Made by a program: the position numbers and the translations under genes. Under the pieces are notes generated by a model. The model searched no databases and was not told the DNA's origin. It worked only from the letters and a program-made list of their open reading frames with translations. A stretch of DNA of 64,000 nt. Origin: Peptoniphilus rachelemmaiella (lineage in GTDB: Bacteria; Bacillota; Clostridia; Tissierellales; Peptoniphilaceae). Within the stretch, counting starts at the first letter, position 1, and every line of letters begins with the position of its first letter. Positions 53,169-62,319 of the stretch are shown piece by piece. Location: NCBI RefSeq assembly GCF_943169845.1, contig NZ_CALPBW010000001.1, positions 156,891 through 220,890 on the forward strand, read 5' to 3'.

Positions 53169-54188
53169 ATGAGTTACGCGGCAGTCAACACCAAAGCCGT
53201 GGCCGTTTACGCCCGCTTTCTCAAGCCTGAAGTGCCTCTGAGGATTCTGGATGCGGGAAACATTAAAGACGGCCTGGCGATTTTGGAAAGCACTTGGGGC
53301 TTGGAACTTTCCGAGAATCCCCATTTACTGGAAGTCAACGTGAAAATGGCCCACAAAGTCTACGACACGTTGAACAGCTTCCACTATTACTTACAGGGAC
53401 CGGCCCGGCGCTTTTACAACGCCATCTTAACGCGCTACGAAATTCAGGATTTGAAGCGAATCTTTCGGGCGGTGTACCACGACGAGGATGTGAACATTGT
53501 AAGAAACAGCGTTCTCGCCTTGGACCCCGCCCTGTTTCCGAAGGATCAGCCCCTGGGTCCCGATGAATTATTTAAAATCTTAGATGCCACCCCCTACGGA
53601 CGTATCCTTGCGCCCTACAAGGACGTCTCCCGGGATCGGATTCTTTTTTACATCGAAATGGAGCTGGACAGAAGCTATTACGAGCATTTAATTAAAGAAG
53701 CGAAACAGCTGCCGAAAAAAGACAGAGCTTCCGTGACGGCCATGTTGAACCGCCGGGTGGATCTGTTGAATATCCGATACATTTACCGTGGCAAAAAAAC
53801 CTACGACATTTTAAAGTCGGAAATGGAAAACTTCGCCATTCGCGGCGGCAACATTCCCAAAAAGCTCTTGCAGACGTGGATTTACGCCGACGATGTGGAA
53901 GCTCTGGTGCGCTCCGTGCGCGCCTCCTCCTTTTCTTTCTTGTTTCAGGAAAAAAGGGACAATCACATGACCGACATTTTGGCGACGCGAGATCTCGCCC
54001 TGATGTATATGAAACAGTACCAACAGGCGGGTTTAAGCCTGGGCCGAATCGTGGCCCTGTCCATCTTGATGGAAGATGCCATTAAAGACGTCTCCACCAC
54101 GCTGGAAGGGCTCCGACTCGGTTTCGGAAAAGATTTAATCAGGAGTCTACTTACGATTCCTATGAAAGAAGGTGAAGTATGGCAGTAG
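53169..54188 (+). CDS. ntpC: V/A-type ATPase subunit C (d)
   Basis: The 339-residue protein is helical with the repeated segments of subunit C/d (YYLQGPARRFYNAILTRYEIQDLKRIFRA, RRVDLLNIRYIYRGKKTYD). It caps the c-ring and couples it to the central rotor. Start ATG follows GGGAGG. Its last 10 bp overlap the start of the I-subunit gene, indicating coupled translation. Confidence 0.9.
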   Translation: MSYAAVNTKAVAVYARFLKPEVPLRILDAGNIKDGLAILESTWGLELSENPHLLEVNVKMAHKVYDTLNSFHYYLQGPARRFYNAILTRYEIQDLKRIFRAVYHDEDVNIVRNSVLALDPALFPKDQPLGPDELFKILDATPYGRILAPYKDVSRDRILFYIEMELDRSYYEHLIKEAKQLPKKDRASVTAMLNRRVDLLNIRYIYRGKKTYDILKSEMENFAIRGGNIPKKLLQTWIYADDVEALVRSVRASSFSFLFQEKRDNHMTDILATRDLALMYMKQYQQAGLSLGRIVALSILMEDAIKDVSTTLEGLRLGFGKDLIRSLLTIPMKEGEVWQ

Positions 54189-56131
54189 AGAGAATGGTCA
54201 TGCTTAGTGCCGTCGGCCGAATCGAAAATCTGCGGGATATTCTCTTCGAGATTTTGGATTCCCAGGCACTGGATATGGTCGATGCCATGACGCAATTGGC
54301 GGAGAACAGCAATATTTACTCTCTCGAAGACAATGTGGACATGGTGGTGGATTTAAACAATCTGGCGCCTTTTCCCGTCAATACGGACATCAGACAAAAG
54401 GCCCAAGAGGCGCAAAAATTGGTGGACTACTTCCATATTAAGGACTTAAAGATCACCGGTTTCGAAGATGCCGACAGCCTTAACCGCAGGTATCAGGCCC
54501 TTTTAGATCGAGTCGAGCCCATGCGCAAGGAGTACGACGCGATTCACGAGCGCCTGGAGGCCATCGCCATGTTCAAGGAGAATGTGTCTCTTTTTGAAAA
54601 CGTGGATGTGGATTTAAACCAAATTCGGGACATGAAGTATTTCACGGCCCGCTTCGGCCGCCTGGAAAAATCGGCGCGGGTGCGCTTGAAAAACAGCTAC
54701 GAAAATCTTCTGGCCATTGTGTTTCACACAGGCACCTTTGAAGATGAAGAAGTGTACATGATCGTCTACCCCAACGAGGTCGCCGATGAAATCGATCGGG
54801 TGTTGAAATCCCTGCACTGGATCGACGTGCCCGTTATGGAAAATGCCATGGGTACGGCCAAAGAAACCCTGACCAAGCTTGAAAAAGAAGAAACGGATCT
54901 CTACACTCGCCTGTCGGAGCTGGATGAGGAGCGAAAGACCCTCTACCGCGACGATCGGGACAAGGTGCGTGAAATTTTAGGTCACATGCTCTTTTTGGGC
55001 CGGGTGGAAGAAGCCAAGCAACAAATGGCTACGGCCAAGGAACACTTCCTCATTACGGGCTGGACCGACGAGGCCGGCGTTGCAGAAATACGCCGCCGCA
55101 CGGAAAAATTCCCCGATGTCATTATCACCACCCAAAGTGAAGAAGAAGCGGCTCAGGGCATTACCCCGCCGACAAAGCTGAACAACCCGAAATTCTTCAA
55201 GCCCTTCGAACTTCTCGTTCGCATGTACGGCATTCCCCACTACAATGAAATCGACCCGACGATCTTCGTCGGCATTACCTATATGCTCCTTTTCGGCGCC
55301 ATGTTCGGTGACGTGGGACAAGGGGCGGTCTTTTTCCTCATCGGCCTGATTCTTTCGAAGCGCCGACAAAAAGACATGGGCGGCCTCCTCATGCGCATGG
55401 GCGCATCCTCTGTGGTCTTCGGCTTTTTGTACGGCTCCGTCTTCGGCTACGAAGATGTTATCGACGCCTTGTGGCTCAGGCCCTTCCAAAACATCGAGCA
55501 AGTGCTTATGGCCGCCATCGGCTTCGGCATCGTGCTCCTTGTCATGGCCTACGGCATGAATTTTGCCAATGCCATTAAAAACAAAGACCTGGCCCGGGGC
55601 CTCTTCGGCGAACACGGCCTCTTCGGCTTTTTGGTTTTCGCCATGCTTTTAGCCATGATCCTCGATGTGGCCGGCATCGTGTCCTTTATTCCCATGCCCG
55701 TGGCGGCGGGAATCCTCGTGTTATCCATCGTGCTTATGATCTTCAAAAAGCCCATTATGGCGAAGATTCAAAAGACCGATGTGGACTATCAAGGCAACAA
55801 GAGCGGCTACTTCATCGAAAGCTCCTTCTCCATGATCGAGCTGTTGATCTCCACCTTATCGGGGATCGTGTCCTTTATTCGTGTCGGCGCCTTTGCCATT
55901 AACCACGTGGGGCTCTTTATGGCCTTCCACGTCATGAGCGAAATGGCCTCCCACGATATAGGCGGTTACGTGATCTTAATTTTAGGCAACATTTTAATCA
56001 TCGGCCTGGAAGGACTCATCGTCTTTATTCAAGGCCTGCGCCTGGAATACTACGAATTGTTCAGTCGCTACTACGACGGCAGCGGACGGGAATTCCGCTC
56101 CGACAATCTGAAATTGAAAAACAAGCATTGA
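54179..56131 (+). CDS. ntpI: V/A-type ATPase subunit I (a)
   Basis: The 650-residue protein has a hydrophilic N-terminal half (about 1-340, coiled-coil) and a C-terminal membrane half with about seven to eight segments. The motif GDVGQGAVFFLIGLIL and the segment GIVSFIRVGAFAINHVGL, which contains the half-channel arginine (about R580), identify subunit a/I. It forms the ion half-channels next to the c-ring. Confidence 0.93.
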   Translation: MAVERMVMLSAVGRIENLRDILFEILDSQALDMVDAMTQLAENSNIYSLEDNVDMVVDLNNLAPFPVNTDIRQKAQEAQKLVDYFHIKDLKITGFEDADSLNRRYQALLDRVEPMRKEYDAIHERLEAIAMFKENVSLFENVDVDLNQIRDMKYFTARFGRLEKSARVRLKNSYENLLAIVFHTGTFEDEEVYMIVYPNEVADEIDRVLKSLHWIDVPVMENAMGTAKETLTKLEKEETDLYTRLSELDEERKTLYRDDRDKVREILGHMLFLGRVEEAKQQMATAKEHFLITGWTDEAGVAEIRRRTEKFPDVIITTQSEEEAAQGITPPTKLNNPKFFKPFELLVRMYGIPHYNEIDPTIFVGITYMLLFGAMFGDVGQGAVFFLIGLILSKRRQKDMGGLLMRMGASSVVFGFLYGSVFGYEDVIDALWLRPFQNIEQVLMAAIGFGIVLLVMAYGMNFANAIKNKDLARGLFGEHGLFGFLVFAMLLAMILDVAGIVSFIPMPVAAGILVLSIVLMIFKKPIMAKIQKTDVDYQGNKSGYFIESSFSMIELLISTLSGIVSFIRVGAFAINHVGLFMAFHVMSEMASHDIGGYVILILGNILIIGLEGLIVFIQGLRLEYYELFSRYYDGSGREFRSDNLKLKNKH

Positions 56132-56144
56132 GAAGGAGTTTATT

Positions 56145-56564
56145 ATGGAAAAAATATTATTTTTAGCATCCCTCGTCGTCTTATCCACCATTGCAGCCGG
56201 CTTCGTCTTTTTGGAACGAGGCGTCTCCGCCGACCGCGTGAAACTGAAAAAAGCTATGCGCACCAATCTCCTCGCCTTTATCCCCACCGTCCTCGCCGCC
56301 TATGTGCTCCTCGCACCGGGCGTCGTTCACGCCGCAACCGGCGCAACTGAAGTAAACGGCCTGGGCCTTTTGGCCGCCGCCATTTCCACGGGCCTTGCCA
56401 CCATCGGCACGGGCTATGCCGTGGGCATCGTCGGGTCCGCCGCACTGGGTGCCGTCAGTGAAGACGACTCCATCTTAGGTAAAACCCTGATCTTCGTCGG
56501 TTTGGCGGAAGGGATCGCCATCTACGGCTTGATCATCTCCATTATGATCCTGGGCAAGCTCTAA
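56145..56564 (+). CDS. ntpK: V/A-type ATPase subunit K (c, proteolipid)
   Basis: The 139-residue protein has four likely membrane segments (about 1-22, 44-66, 72-100, 110-138). The last carries the ion-binding glutamate in GLAEGIAIYGLI. The first hairpin lacks an equivalent carboxylate and is short, so there is one binding site per double hairpin, as in 16-kDa type c subunits. Whether sodium or protons are moved cannot be decided by eye. Confidence 0.9.
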   Translation: MEKILFLASLVVLSTIAAGFVFLERGVSADRVKLKKAMRTNLLAFIPTVLAAYVLLAPGVVHAATGATEVNGLGLLAAAISTGLATIGTGYAVGIVGSAALGAVSEDDSILGKTLIFVGLAEGIAIYGLIISIMILGKL

Positions 56565-56872
56565 TGATCTCCCGGGTCATCTCTCGCGACGACGAATTTC
56601 TCGTCGCCCTTCGCATGAGCGGCTTCGAAGGCGTGTTTTGCAGCGATACAGAGGCATTAAACACCCAATTCGACGCCGCCCTTGAAGACAAAAACATCGG
56701 CATGATTATCTTAAACGAAAAAGACTTTCGCGCGTTGGAAGAGAAGGTTCTGGCGGTGAAAGAGAAAAAGCGCAGTCCCTTTATCTGCACATTGCCCGGT
56801 AGAGATGGCTACTCGGAAGAAGATTTCATTATGAAATACGTTCGCGATGCCATCGGGGTCAAACTGGATTAG
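56564..56872 (+). CDS. ntpG: V/A-type ATPase subunit F
   Basis: The 102-residue protein begins MISRVISRDDEFLVALRMSGFEGV and has GMIILNEKDFRALEE and PFICTLPG, the CheY-like fold of subunit F, which pairs with D in the central rotor. Its ATG overlaps the stop of the K gene by one base (TAATG). Confidence 0.88.
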   Translation: MISRVISRDDEFLVALRMSGFEGVFCSDTEALNTQFDAALEDKNIGMIILNEKDFRALEEKVLAVKEKKRSPFICTLPGRDGYSEEDFIMKYVRDAIGVKLD

Positions 56873-56883
56873 TAGGTGAGAAA

Positions 56884-57510
56884 ATGCTGCAAGTCGAAAA
56901 CAAACTGGAAATATTCGAAGACGTCGTCTACAAGCGGCGTCTCGTGGATTTACAAAAGCGCAAAAAGGCTTGGGAACAGGAAAAAAACAGCCTTATTGAG
57001 CGCAAGGAAAAACAACTGGACGAAGAAAAAGACAACATCGTTCGTCGTCGTGCGGAGCTCGCCCGGGTCATGGGCAATGAAAAAATTGCCAAGGCCAAGG
57101 AAAACGAACGTGTCTTGGAACTGAAAAAGATCAACGAATTAAAAAAAGACTTCATCGAAGCCATTCGCGAGCGAGCCGTGGAATACACGCGGACGAAAAA
57201 GTATGCCGAGGACCTCGCTGCCCGCGTGGAAGAATCCTTGAAGGAGTTAAAGCCCGGGGAATACCGCTTCTCCATGGTGGCGGCGGATATGGATCGCTTC
57301 TTCGATGGATTTAAGGTCATGGCCGAAGGCATGGGCATCACCCTTCACGGAGAGACGCTAGAGGATACGCGCATCGGCGGGCACACCATCAGCGACATGG
57401 ACAGAACCTATAGTTTAAACTACGATATCTACACCATGATCGACGAAAAGCGCTACGCCATCGGCAAGTTGCTCTACCGCCTGTTCCGAGAGGAGATGGA
57501 CCATGAGTAA
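56884..57510 (+). CDS. ntpE: V/A-type ATPase subunit E
   Basis: The 208-residue protein has a long charged N-terminal helix (about 1-110; many E and K in heptads) and a globular C-terminus (about 120-208, GHTISDMDRTYSLNYDIYTMIDEKRYAIGKLLYRLF), the usual shape of subunit E. It forms the peripheral stalk with the small coiled-coil subunit. Its end overlaps the A-subunit gene by 8 bp. Confidence 0.87.
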   Translation: MLQVENKLEIFEDVVYKRRLVDLQKRKKAWEQEKNSLIERKEKQLDEEKDNIVRRRAELARVMGNEKIAKAKENERVLELKKINELKKDFIEAIRERAVEYTRTKKYAEDLAARVEESLKELKPGEYRFSMVAADMDRFFDGFKVMAEGMGITLHGETLEDTRIGGHTISDMDRTYSLNYDIYTMIDEKRYAIGKLLYRLFREEMDHE

Positions 57511-59374
57511 AGAAGCGAAAATCATCAAGATCAACGGCCCCGTCGTCATCGGACGACCCATGGGGGATTTCTCCATGCGGGAAATGGTGCAGGTCGGGGA
57601 GAAAAAGCTCATCGGCGAAGTCATCGCCATTCACGGCGACGAAGGCACGGTACAAGTCTACGAAGAAACAGAAGGCCTTATGCGGGATGAAGCCATTGTG
57701 AGCACCGAAGGCCCCCTTTCCGTGCGTTTGGGCCCGGGCCTGTTGGGCAATATGTTCGACGGAATCGAGCGGCCCTTAAACCGCATCAATGAAAAATACG
57801 GCAACTTTATCCCCGAAGGCATCGGCATGATGAACTTGGATTTGGAAAAGTTGTGGGCATTTAAACCGACGGTCAAAGTAGGGGATGTGCTTTCAAAAGG
57901 CGCCGTCATCGGCACCGTGGAAGAGACGGAAATCATCACCCACCGCATCATCCTTCCCCCCAACGTCTCCGGGGAAGTGGTGTGGATCGCCGAGGAAGGC
58001 GAGTACAATATCGTCGAGACCGTCTGCAAAGTCAAAGACGAAGCCGGCGAAGAACACGACGTGGCCATGAGTCATCCCTGGCCCGTGCGTATTCCCCGAC
58101 CCGTCAGCGAATTTTTAGACGCCGACCAACTTCTGGTCACCGGCCAGCGGGTATTGGACGTGTTCTTCCCCATCGCCAAAGGCGGCACCGTGGCCATTCC
58201 CGGCGGTTTCGGTACGGGCAAGACCATGACCCAGCACGCCATTGCCAAATTCTGCGACGCGGACATTATCGTCTACATCGGCTGCGGCGAGCGGGGCAAC
58301 GAAATGACGGAAGTATTGGAAGACTTCCCGAAACTTATCGACCCCAACTCCGGCAAGCCCCTCATGGAGCGCACCATCTTAATCGCCAACACATCCAATA
58401 TGCCCGTTGCGGCCCGTGAAGCCTCCATCTACACCGGCATTACCATCGCCGAATACTTCAGAGATCAAGGCTACGACGTGGCCATGATGGCCGACTCCAC
58501 CTCCCGTTGGGCGGAAGCCCTCAGGGAAATTTCCGGCCGACTGGAAGAAATGCCCGCCGAAGAAGGCTACCCGGCCTACCTTCCCAGCCGCATCGCCTCC
58601 TTCTACGAGCGCAGCGGCTCCGCCAAAACCCTTTGCGGTGCGGAAGGCTCCGTCACCACCATCGGCGCCGTCTCCCCGGCAGGGGGCGACTTCTCCGAGC
58701 CTGTCACGGAAAACACCCGCCGTTTCGTCAATGTGTTCTTGGCCCTGGATAAAGACCTGGCCTATTCCAGACACTACCCGGCCATTCACTGGCTCCATTC
58801 CTACTCCGGCTACATCGGCGCCTTGTCCAATTACTACGACAACCGCCTGGACGGCGATCTCCCCGGCCTTCGGAAGAAATTCATGAACATCCTCACCGAA
58901 GAAGCCCGGCTCCAGGAAATCGTCATGCTCGTCGGCGAGGACGTGCTTCCCGATAAGGAACGCTTCCTCTTAATCGTCGCCCGCATGATTAAAGACGCCT
59001 TCCTGCAACAAAATGCCTTTAACCCCATCGACCAATACGTGCCTTTGGAAAAACAATTTGCCATGATGGAAGTCATCGACACCTTGTACGAAGAGGGCAA
59101 AGTGGTGCTGGAAAAGGGCATTTCCATTGAAGAAGTGAAAGACAATGCCCTCTACACGAAAATCGTCAACATGAAGTACAACATCGAAAACGACGATTTA
59201 AGGGCCTTTACCCACTTAATCAACGACATTCAAGAACATTACAGAGAAATCCGCATCGAATACGGCATCGCCGAAAATGAAATGGAAGCCTACGAAATTA
59301 AAGAAAAGAAACAAGCCGAAGGGCAAAGCAAAGAGACGGATGGCGAAAGCCCATCGGAAGAAAAGGAGGTGTAG
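57503..59374 (+). CDS. ntpA: V/A-type ATPase catalytic subunit A
   Basis: The 623-residue protein has the Walker A loop GGFGTGKTMTQHAIAK, the catalytic-glutamate region CGERGNEMTEVL, Walker B-like DVAMMADSTSRWAEALRE, and the A-specific bulge between the barrel and the nucleotide domain. It hydrolyses or makes ATP in the A3B3 head. The last ~25 residues are an acidic/Q-rich tail (KQAEGQSKETDGES) beyond the usual end. Confidence 0.96.
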   Translation: MSKEAKIIKINGPVVIGRPMGDFSMREMVQVGEKKLIGEVIAIHGDEGTVQVYEETEGLMRDEAIVSTEGPLSVRLGPGLLGNMFDGIERPLNRINEKYGNFIPEGIGMMNLDLEKLWAFKPTVKVGDVLSKGAVIGTVEETEIITHRIILPPNVSGEVVWIAEEGEYNIVETVCKVKDEAGEEHDVAMSHPWPVRIPRPVSEFLDADQLLVTGQRVLDVFFPIAKGGTVAIPGGFGTGKTMTQHAIAKFCDADIIVYIGCGERGNEMTEVLEDFPKLIDPNSGKPLMERTILIANTSNMPVAAREASIYTGITIAEYFRDQGYDVAMMADSTSRWAEALREISGRLEEMPAEEGYPAYLPSRIASFYERSGSAKTLCGAEGSVTTIGAVSPAGGDFSEPVTENTRRFVNVFLALDKDLAYSRHYPAIHWLHSYSGYIGALSNYYDNRLDGDLPGLRKKFMNILTEEARLQEIVMLVGEDVLPDKERFLLIVARMIKDAFLQQNAFNPIDQYVPLEKQFAMMEVIDTLYEEGKVVLEKGISIEEVKDNALYTKIVNMKYNIENDDLRAFTHLINDIQEHYREIRIEYGIAENEMEAYEIKEKKQAEGQSKETDGESPSEEKEV

Positions 59375-59377
59375 GAC

Positions 59378-60751
59378 GTGAAGAAAGAGTATTTACGCTT
59401 AGATACCATTGAAGGCTCCCTGATTCAACTCTCCGGCCTGCACCGAGTACGCTACGGCGAAATCGTCTCCATTACCAATCGAGACACCAATGAGATGTTG
59501 GTAGGCCGCGTCATCGGCATCAACGACGATGCCGCCACGGTACAGGTCTTCGGCGAATCCATGGGGGTCTCCACGGAAAACCTCAATGTGGTCTTCGAAG
59601 GACGGCCCTTTGAAATTCCCCTGTCCCCGGAAATTTTAGGCCGCCGCTTCAGCGGCATCGGCCGCGCCATCGACAAAGGCGGCCCCGTCTATGCCGACAA
59701 ATTTTACAATGTCAACGGCCAACCCATGAACCCGGTGGCGCGGGAATACCCGAGAAACTTCATCCAAACGGGGATTCGGGGCATCGACTCGGTTATGACC
59801 CTGATTCGGGGGCAAAAGCTCCCCATCTTCTCCGGCGCCGGGCTTCCCCACAACGAGCTCGCCGCCCAAATTATTCGCCAGGCCAACATTGCCGACGACG
59901 GCGGCAGCGACGACTTCGCCGTGGTCTTCTGCGGCATGGGCCTGAAGCGGGAAGTGGCTTCCTTCTTTACCGACAGCTTTATGGAAGCCGGCGTCATGGA
60001 CAAAGTCGTCATCTACATGAACTACGCCGACGACCCGATTATGGAGCGGATCATCGCGCCGAAATGCGCCCTTACCGCGGCGGAATACCTGGCCTTTGAG
60101 CGCCACAAACACGTCTTGGTCATTATGACCGACATGACCAGCTACGGGGAAAGCTTGCGGGAAGTATCTTCCCAACAACAAGAAGTGCCTTCGAGAAAAG
60201 GCTACCCGGGCTACCTTTACTCCGACCTCGCCGCCATTTATGAACGGGCGGGCATGATTAAAGGCGTAAAGGGCTCGGTCACCTTGATTCCCATTCTGAC
60301 CATGCCCTCCGACGACATCACCCACCCGATCCCCGACTTGACCGGCTACATTACCGAAGGGCAAATCGTCCTTTCCCGCGATCTTCACGGCCAGGGCATT
60401 TATCCTCCCATTAATATTTTGGATTCCCTGTCCCGCTTAATGAAAGACGGCATCGGGGCCGACTACACCAGGGAAGACCATGCCGACGTCTCCGCCCAAC
60501 TCTTTGCCTCCTATTCCCGATGCATCGAGGTGCGGTCCTTGGCACAAATTATCGGGGAAGAAGAACTTTCGGAAAACGACCAAAAGATTTTGGCATTCGG
60601 TAAACGATTCGAAAACGAATTTATCGGCCAGGACTTTAACGAATCCTCGACTATTTACGAGACTTTGGACAAGGCCTGGGAGCTCTTGAGGACACTGCCC
60701 AAAGACAATTTGGTTCGCATCGATCCCAAAATTCTGGAAAAATATTATTAG
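59378..60751 (+). CDS. ntpB: V/A-type ATPase subunit B
   Basis: GTG start preceded by AAGGAGGT, which lies in the end of the A gene. The 457-residue protein has the regulatory-subunit pattern [28 protein letters not shown] (P-loop region without the Walker lysine context of A) and [23 protein letters not shown]. It forms the non-catalytic half of the A3B3 head. Confidence 0.96.
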   Translation: MKKEYLRLDTIEGSLIQLSGLHRVRYGEIVSITNRDTNEMLVGRVIGINDDAATVQVFGESMGVSTENLNVVFEGRPFEIPLSPEILGRRFSGIGRAIDKGGPVYADKFYNVNGQPMNPVAREYPRNFIQTGIRGIDSVMTLIRGQKLPIFSGAGLPHNELAAQIIRQANIADDGGSDDFAVVFCGMGLKREVASFFTDSFMEAGVMDKVVIYMNYADDPIMERIIAPKCALTAAEYLAFERHKHVLVIMTDMTSYGESLREVSSQQQEVPSRKGYPGYLYSDLAAIYERAGMIKGVKGSVTLIPILTMPSDDITHPIPDLTGYITEGQIVLSRDLHGQGIYPPINILDSLSRLMKDGIGADYTREDHADVSAQLFASYSRCIEVRSLAQIIGEEELSENDQKILAFGKRFENEFIGQDFNESSTIYETLDKAWELLRTLPKDNLVRIDPKILEKYY

Positions 60752-60760
60752 AGGTGAGCT

Positions 60761-61378
60761 ATGGCGAAACGCGTGACGGCGACGAAAGCCAATTTAATCA
60801 AAATAAAAAGCGCCCTGGATTTTGCCCAAAGAGGCTACGGTCTTTTAGACAAAAAGCGGGCCGTGCTTATGCGTGAGATCATGCGCCTAAACGCCCGGGC
60901 CCAAACCATTCAACAAGAGGTGGAAGAGCGCTTCGGCCAGTCCTACGACGCCCTCACCATGGCCTCAGTGACCATGGGATGGGAATCCGTGGTGAGCATG
61001 AGCAAATCCATGCCCACGGAAGAGCCCTACCACATCGGCTACCGCTCCGTCATGGGGGTGGAGATACCGGAGATTCACTACAAGGCCTTCAAGCCCCAAT
61101 CCACCTTCAGTATGTTTGAATCCAATTTCGCCTTCGACGAAGCCTACATTCGCATGCACGACATGCGGGCGAGGATTTATGAGCTGGCGGAAATCGAAAC
61201 GGATTTGTACCGCCTGGCCAAGGAAATCAAAAAAACCGTGAAGCGGGCCAATGCCCTGGAAAAAATCCAAATACCAAAATACGAGGCGGCGAAAAAAGAA
61301 ATCGAAGAGATTTTGGCGGAAAAAGAGCGGGAAGATTTCTTCCGCCTGAAGCGTGTGAAAAACAATGTGAGCAAATAA
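60761..61378 (+). CDS. ntpD: V/A-type ATPase subunit D
   Basis: The 205-residue protein begins with VTATKANLIKIKSALDFAQRGYGLLDKKRAVLM, the conserved N-terminal helix of subunit D, and ends with a second long helix (EIETDLYRLAKEIKKTVKRANALEKIQIPKYE). The two helices form the central shaft in the A3B3 head. Last core gene of the operon; the NUDIX gene follows after 11 bp. Confidence 0.94.
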   Translation: MAKRVTATKANLIKIKSALDFAQRGYGLLDKKRAVLMREIMRLNARAQTIQQEVEERFGQSYDALTMASVTMGWESVVSMSKSMPTEEPYHIGYRSVMGVEIPEIHYKAFKPQSTFSMFESNFAFDEAYIRMHDMRARIYELAEIETDLYRLAKEIKKTVKRANALEKIQIPKYEAAKKEIEEILAEKEREDFFRLKRVKNNVSK

Positions 61379-61389
61379 AGGAGGTCGCT

Positions 61390-61887
61390 GTGGAACTGAG
61401 ACGCATATACGACGAGGATTTTAACTACCTGGGCTACTTAAAAGATCGTAAAGAGGTGTTGGAGGAGACGGAATACTTCGTCGTCTCAGGCGTCATGGTC
61501 ATCTCCCGAGGCAAACTCCTGGTGACGAGGCGGGCCAAGAACAAGACCTTCCCCCACCAATGGGAATTTACCATGGGAAGCGTCGTGGATAAAGAAAGCC
61601 CCCTTGAAGGCGCCCTGCGGGAGCTGAAAGAAGAAGTGGGCATCGCCGCCACGGACAGAGACCTTACCTTCCTCGGTACCTTGAAGGAAAATCAGAAATT
61701 TTCCAAAGTCTTTCTCCTCGTAAGGGACGTAGACAAAATTAAAATGCAGAAAAGCGAAGTAGAAGATTACAAATTTGTTGGGAAAAGCGAGCTCGACGCC
61801 ATGTTAAAAGCCGGGGATTTCGCCCCGCCCATGGCCAAGCGCATCGAAACCTACATGGAAAAAATCGCACCGAAGCTCGCCGATTAA
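61390..61887 (+). CDS. NUDIX hydrolase
   Basis: GTG start with AGGAGG seven bases upstream. The 165-residue protein contains an intact Nudix box (about residues 62-84): G-SVVDK-E-SPLEGAL-REL-K-EEVGI. These enzymes hydrolyse nucleoside diphosphates linked to another group; the N-terminal EYFVVSGVMVISRGKLLVTRRA is like the IDI/YfcD subgroup. The gene lies 11 bp behind the ATPase operon and is probably co-transcribed, although no functional link is known. Confidence 0.92.
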   Translation: MELRRIYDEDFNYLGYLKDRKEVLEETEYFVVSGVMVISRGKLLVTRRAKNKTFPHQWEFTMGSVVDKESPLEGALRELKEEVGIAATDRDLTFLGTLKENQKFSKVFLLVRDVDKIKMQKSEVEDYKFVGKSELDAMLKAGDFAPPMAKRIETYMEKIAPKLAD

Positions 61888-61981
61888 TTTCAACAAGCGC
61901 CTTTACAAACAGTAACTGTGCTTTAAGATCAAAGGAAGCAATCGAACGTTTTTGTAGAAATGATTATTTGCGAGGTGTTTT

Positions 61982-62092
61982 ATGGAATCAGTTTTGTTTG
62001 GAAGTATATTTTCCGGAATCGCCATCGTCGTAAAGCTCGTCTTTATGGTATTGGTTGTCTACTATCTGGCGAAGATAGCCAATAAAAAATAA
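61982..62092 (+). CDS. 36-residue single-span membrane peptide
   Basis: ATG preceded by GAGGTG with 6-bp spacing, followed by a hydrophobic segment (about residues 4-30, VLFGSIFSGIAIVV and LVFMVLVVYYLA) with one internal lysine and a basic end KIANKK. A terminator follows at 62122. Not a recognised family. The RBS, membrane segment and isolated position with a terminator make translation plausible. It could be a small regulatory membrane protein or accessory to the symporter downstream. Confidence 0.6.
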   Translation: MESVLFGSIFSGIAIVVKLVFMVLVVYYLAKIANKK

Positions 62093-62121
62093 AACGCGCC
62101 TCACTTTCTTAAGGGATGAAA

Positions 62122-62160
62122 AACCTCTCCGTCTCAGGCCCCGCGACGGAGAGGTTTTTT
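62122..62160 (+). terminator. Rho-independent terminator
   Basis: AACCTCTCCGTC / GACGGAGAGGTT hairpin followed by T-run. Confidence 0.92.
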
Positions 62161-62242
62161 GCGTCAAAAGCGGCTTTTTCGAGAGAAAGGCATCGCTTTT
62201 TCAGAGCAGAGCGGAAAAATCCGTGTTAATGCAAAACAAACT

Positions 62243-62270
62243 TTTACAATGTAGTCGGTTGTGATAAAAT
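62243..62270 (+). promoter_or_regulatory. Promoter of the symporter gene
   Basis: TTTACA and TAAAAT separated by 16 bp, about 50 bp upstream of the start codon. Confidence 0.55.
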
Positions 62271-62319
62271 GTGAGCAACTGTGAACGCTGTATACATTGT
62301 GATGAAACTGAGGTGACCC

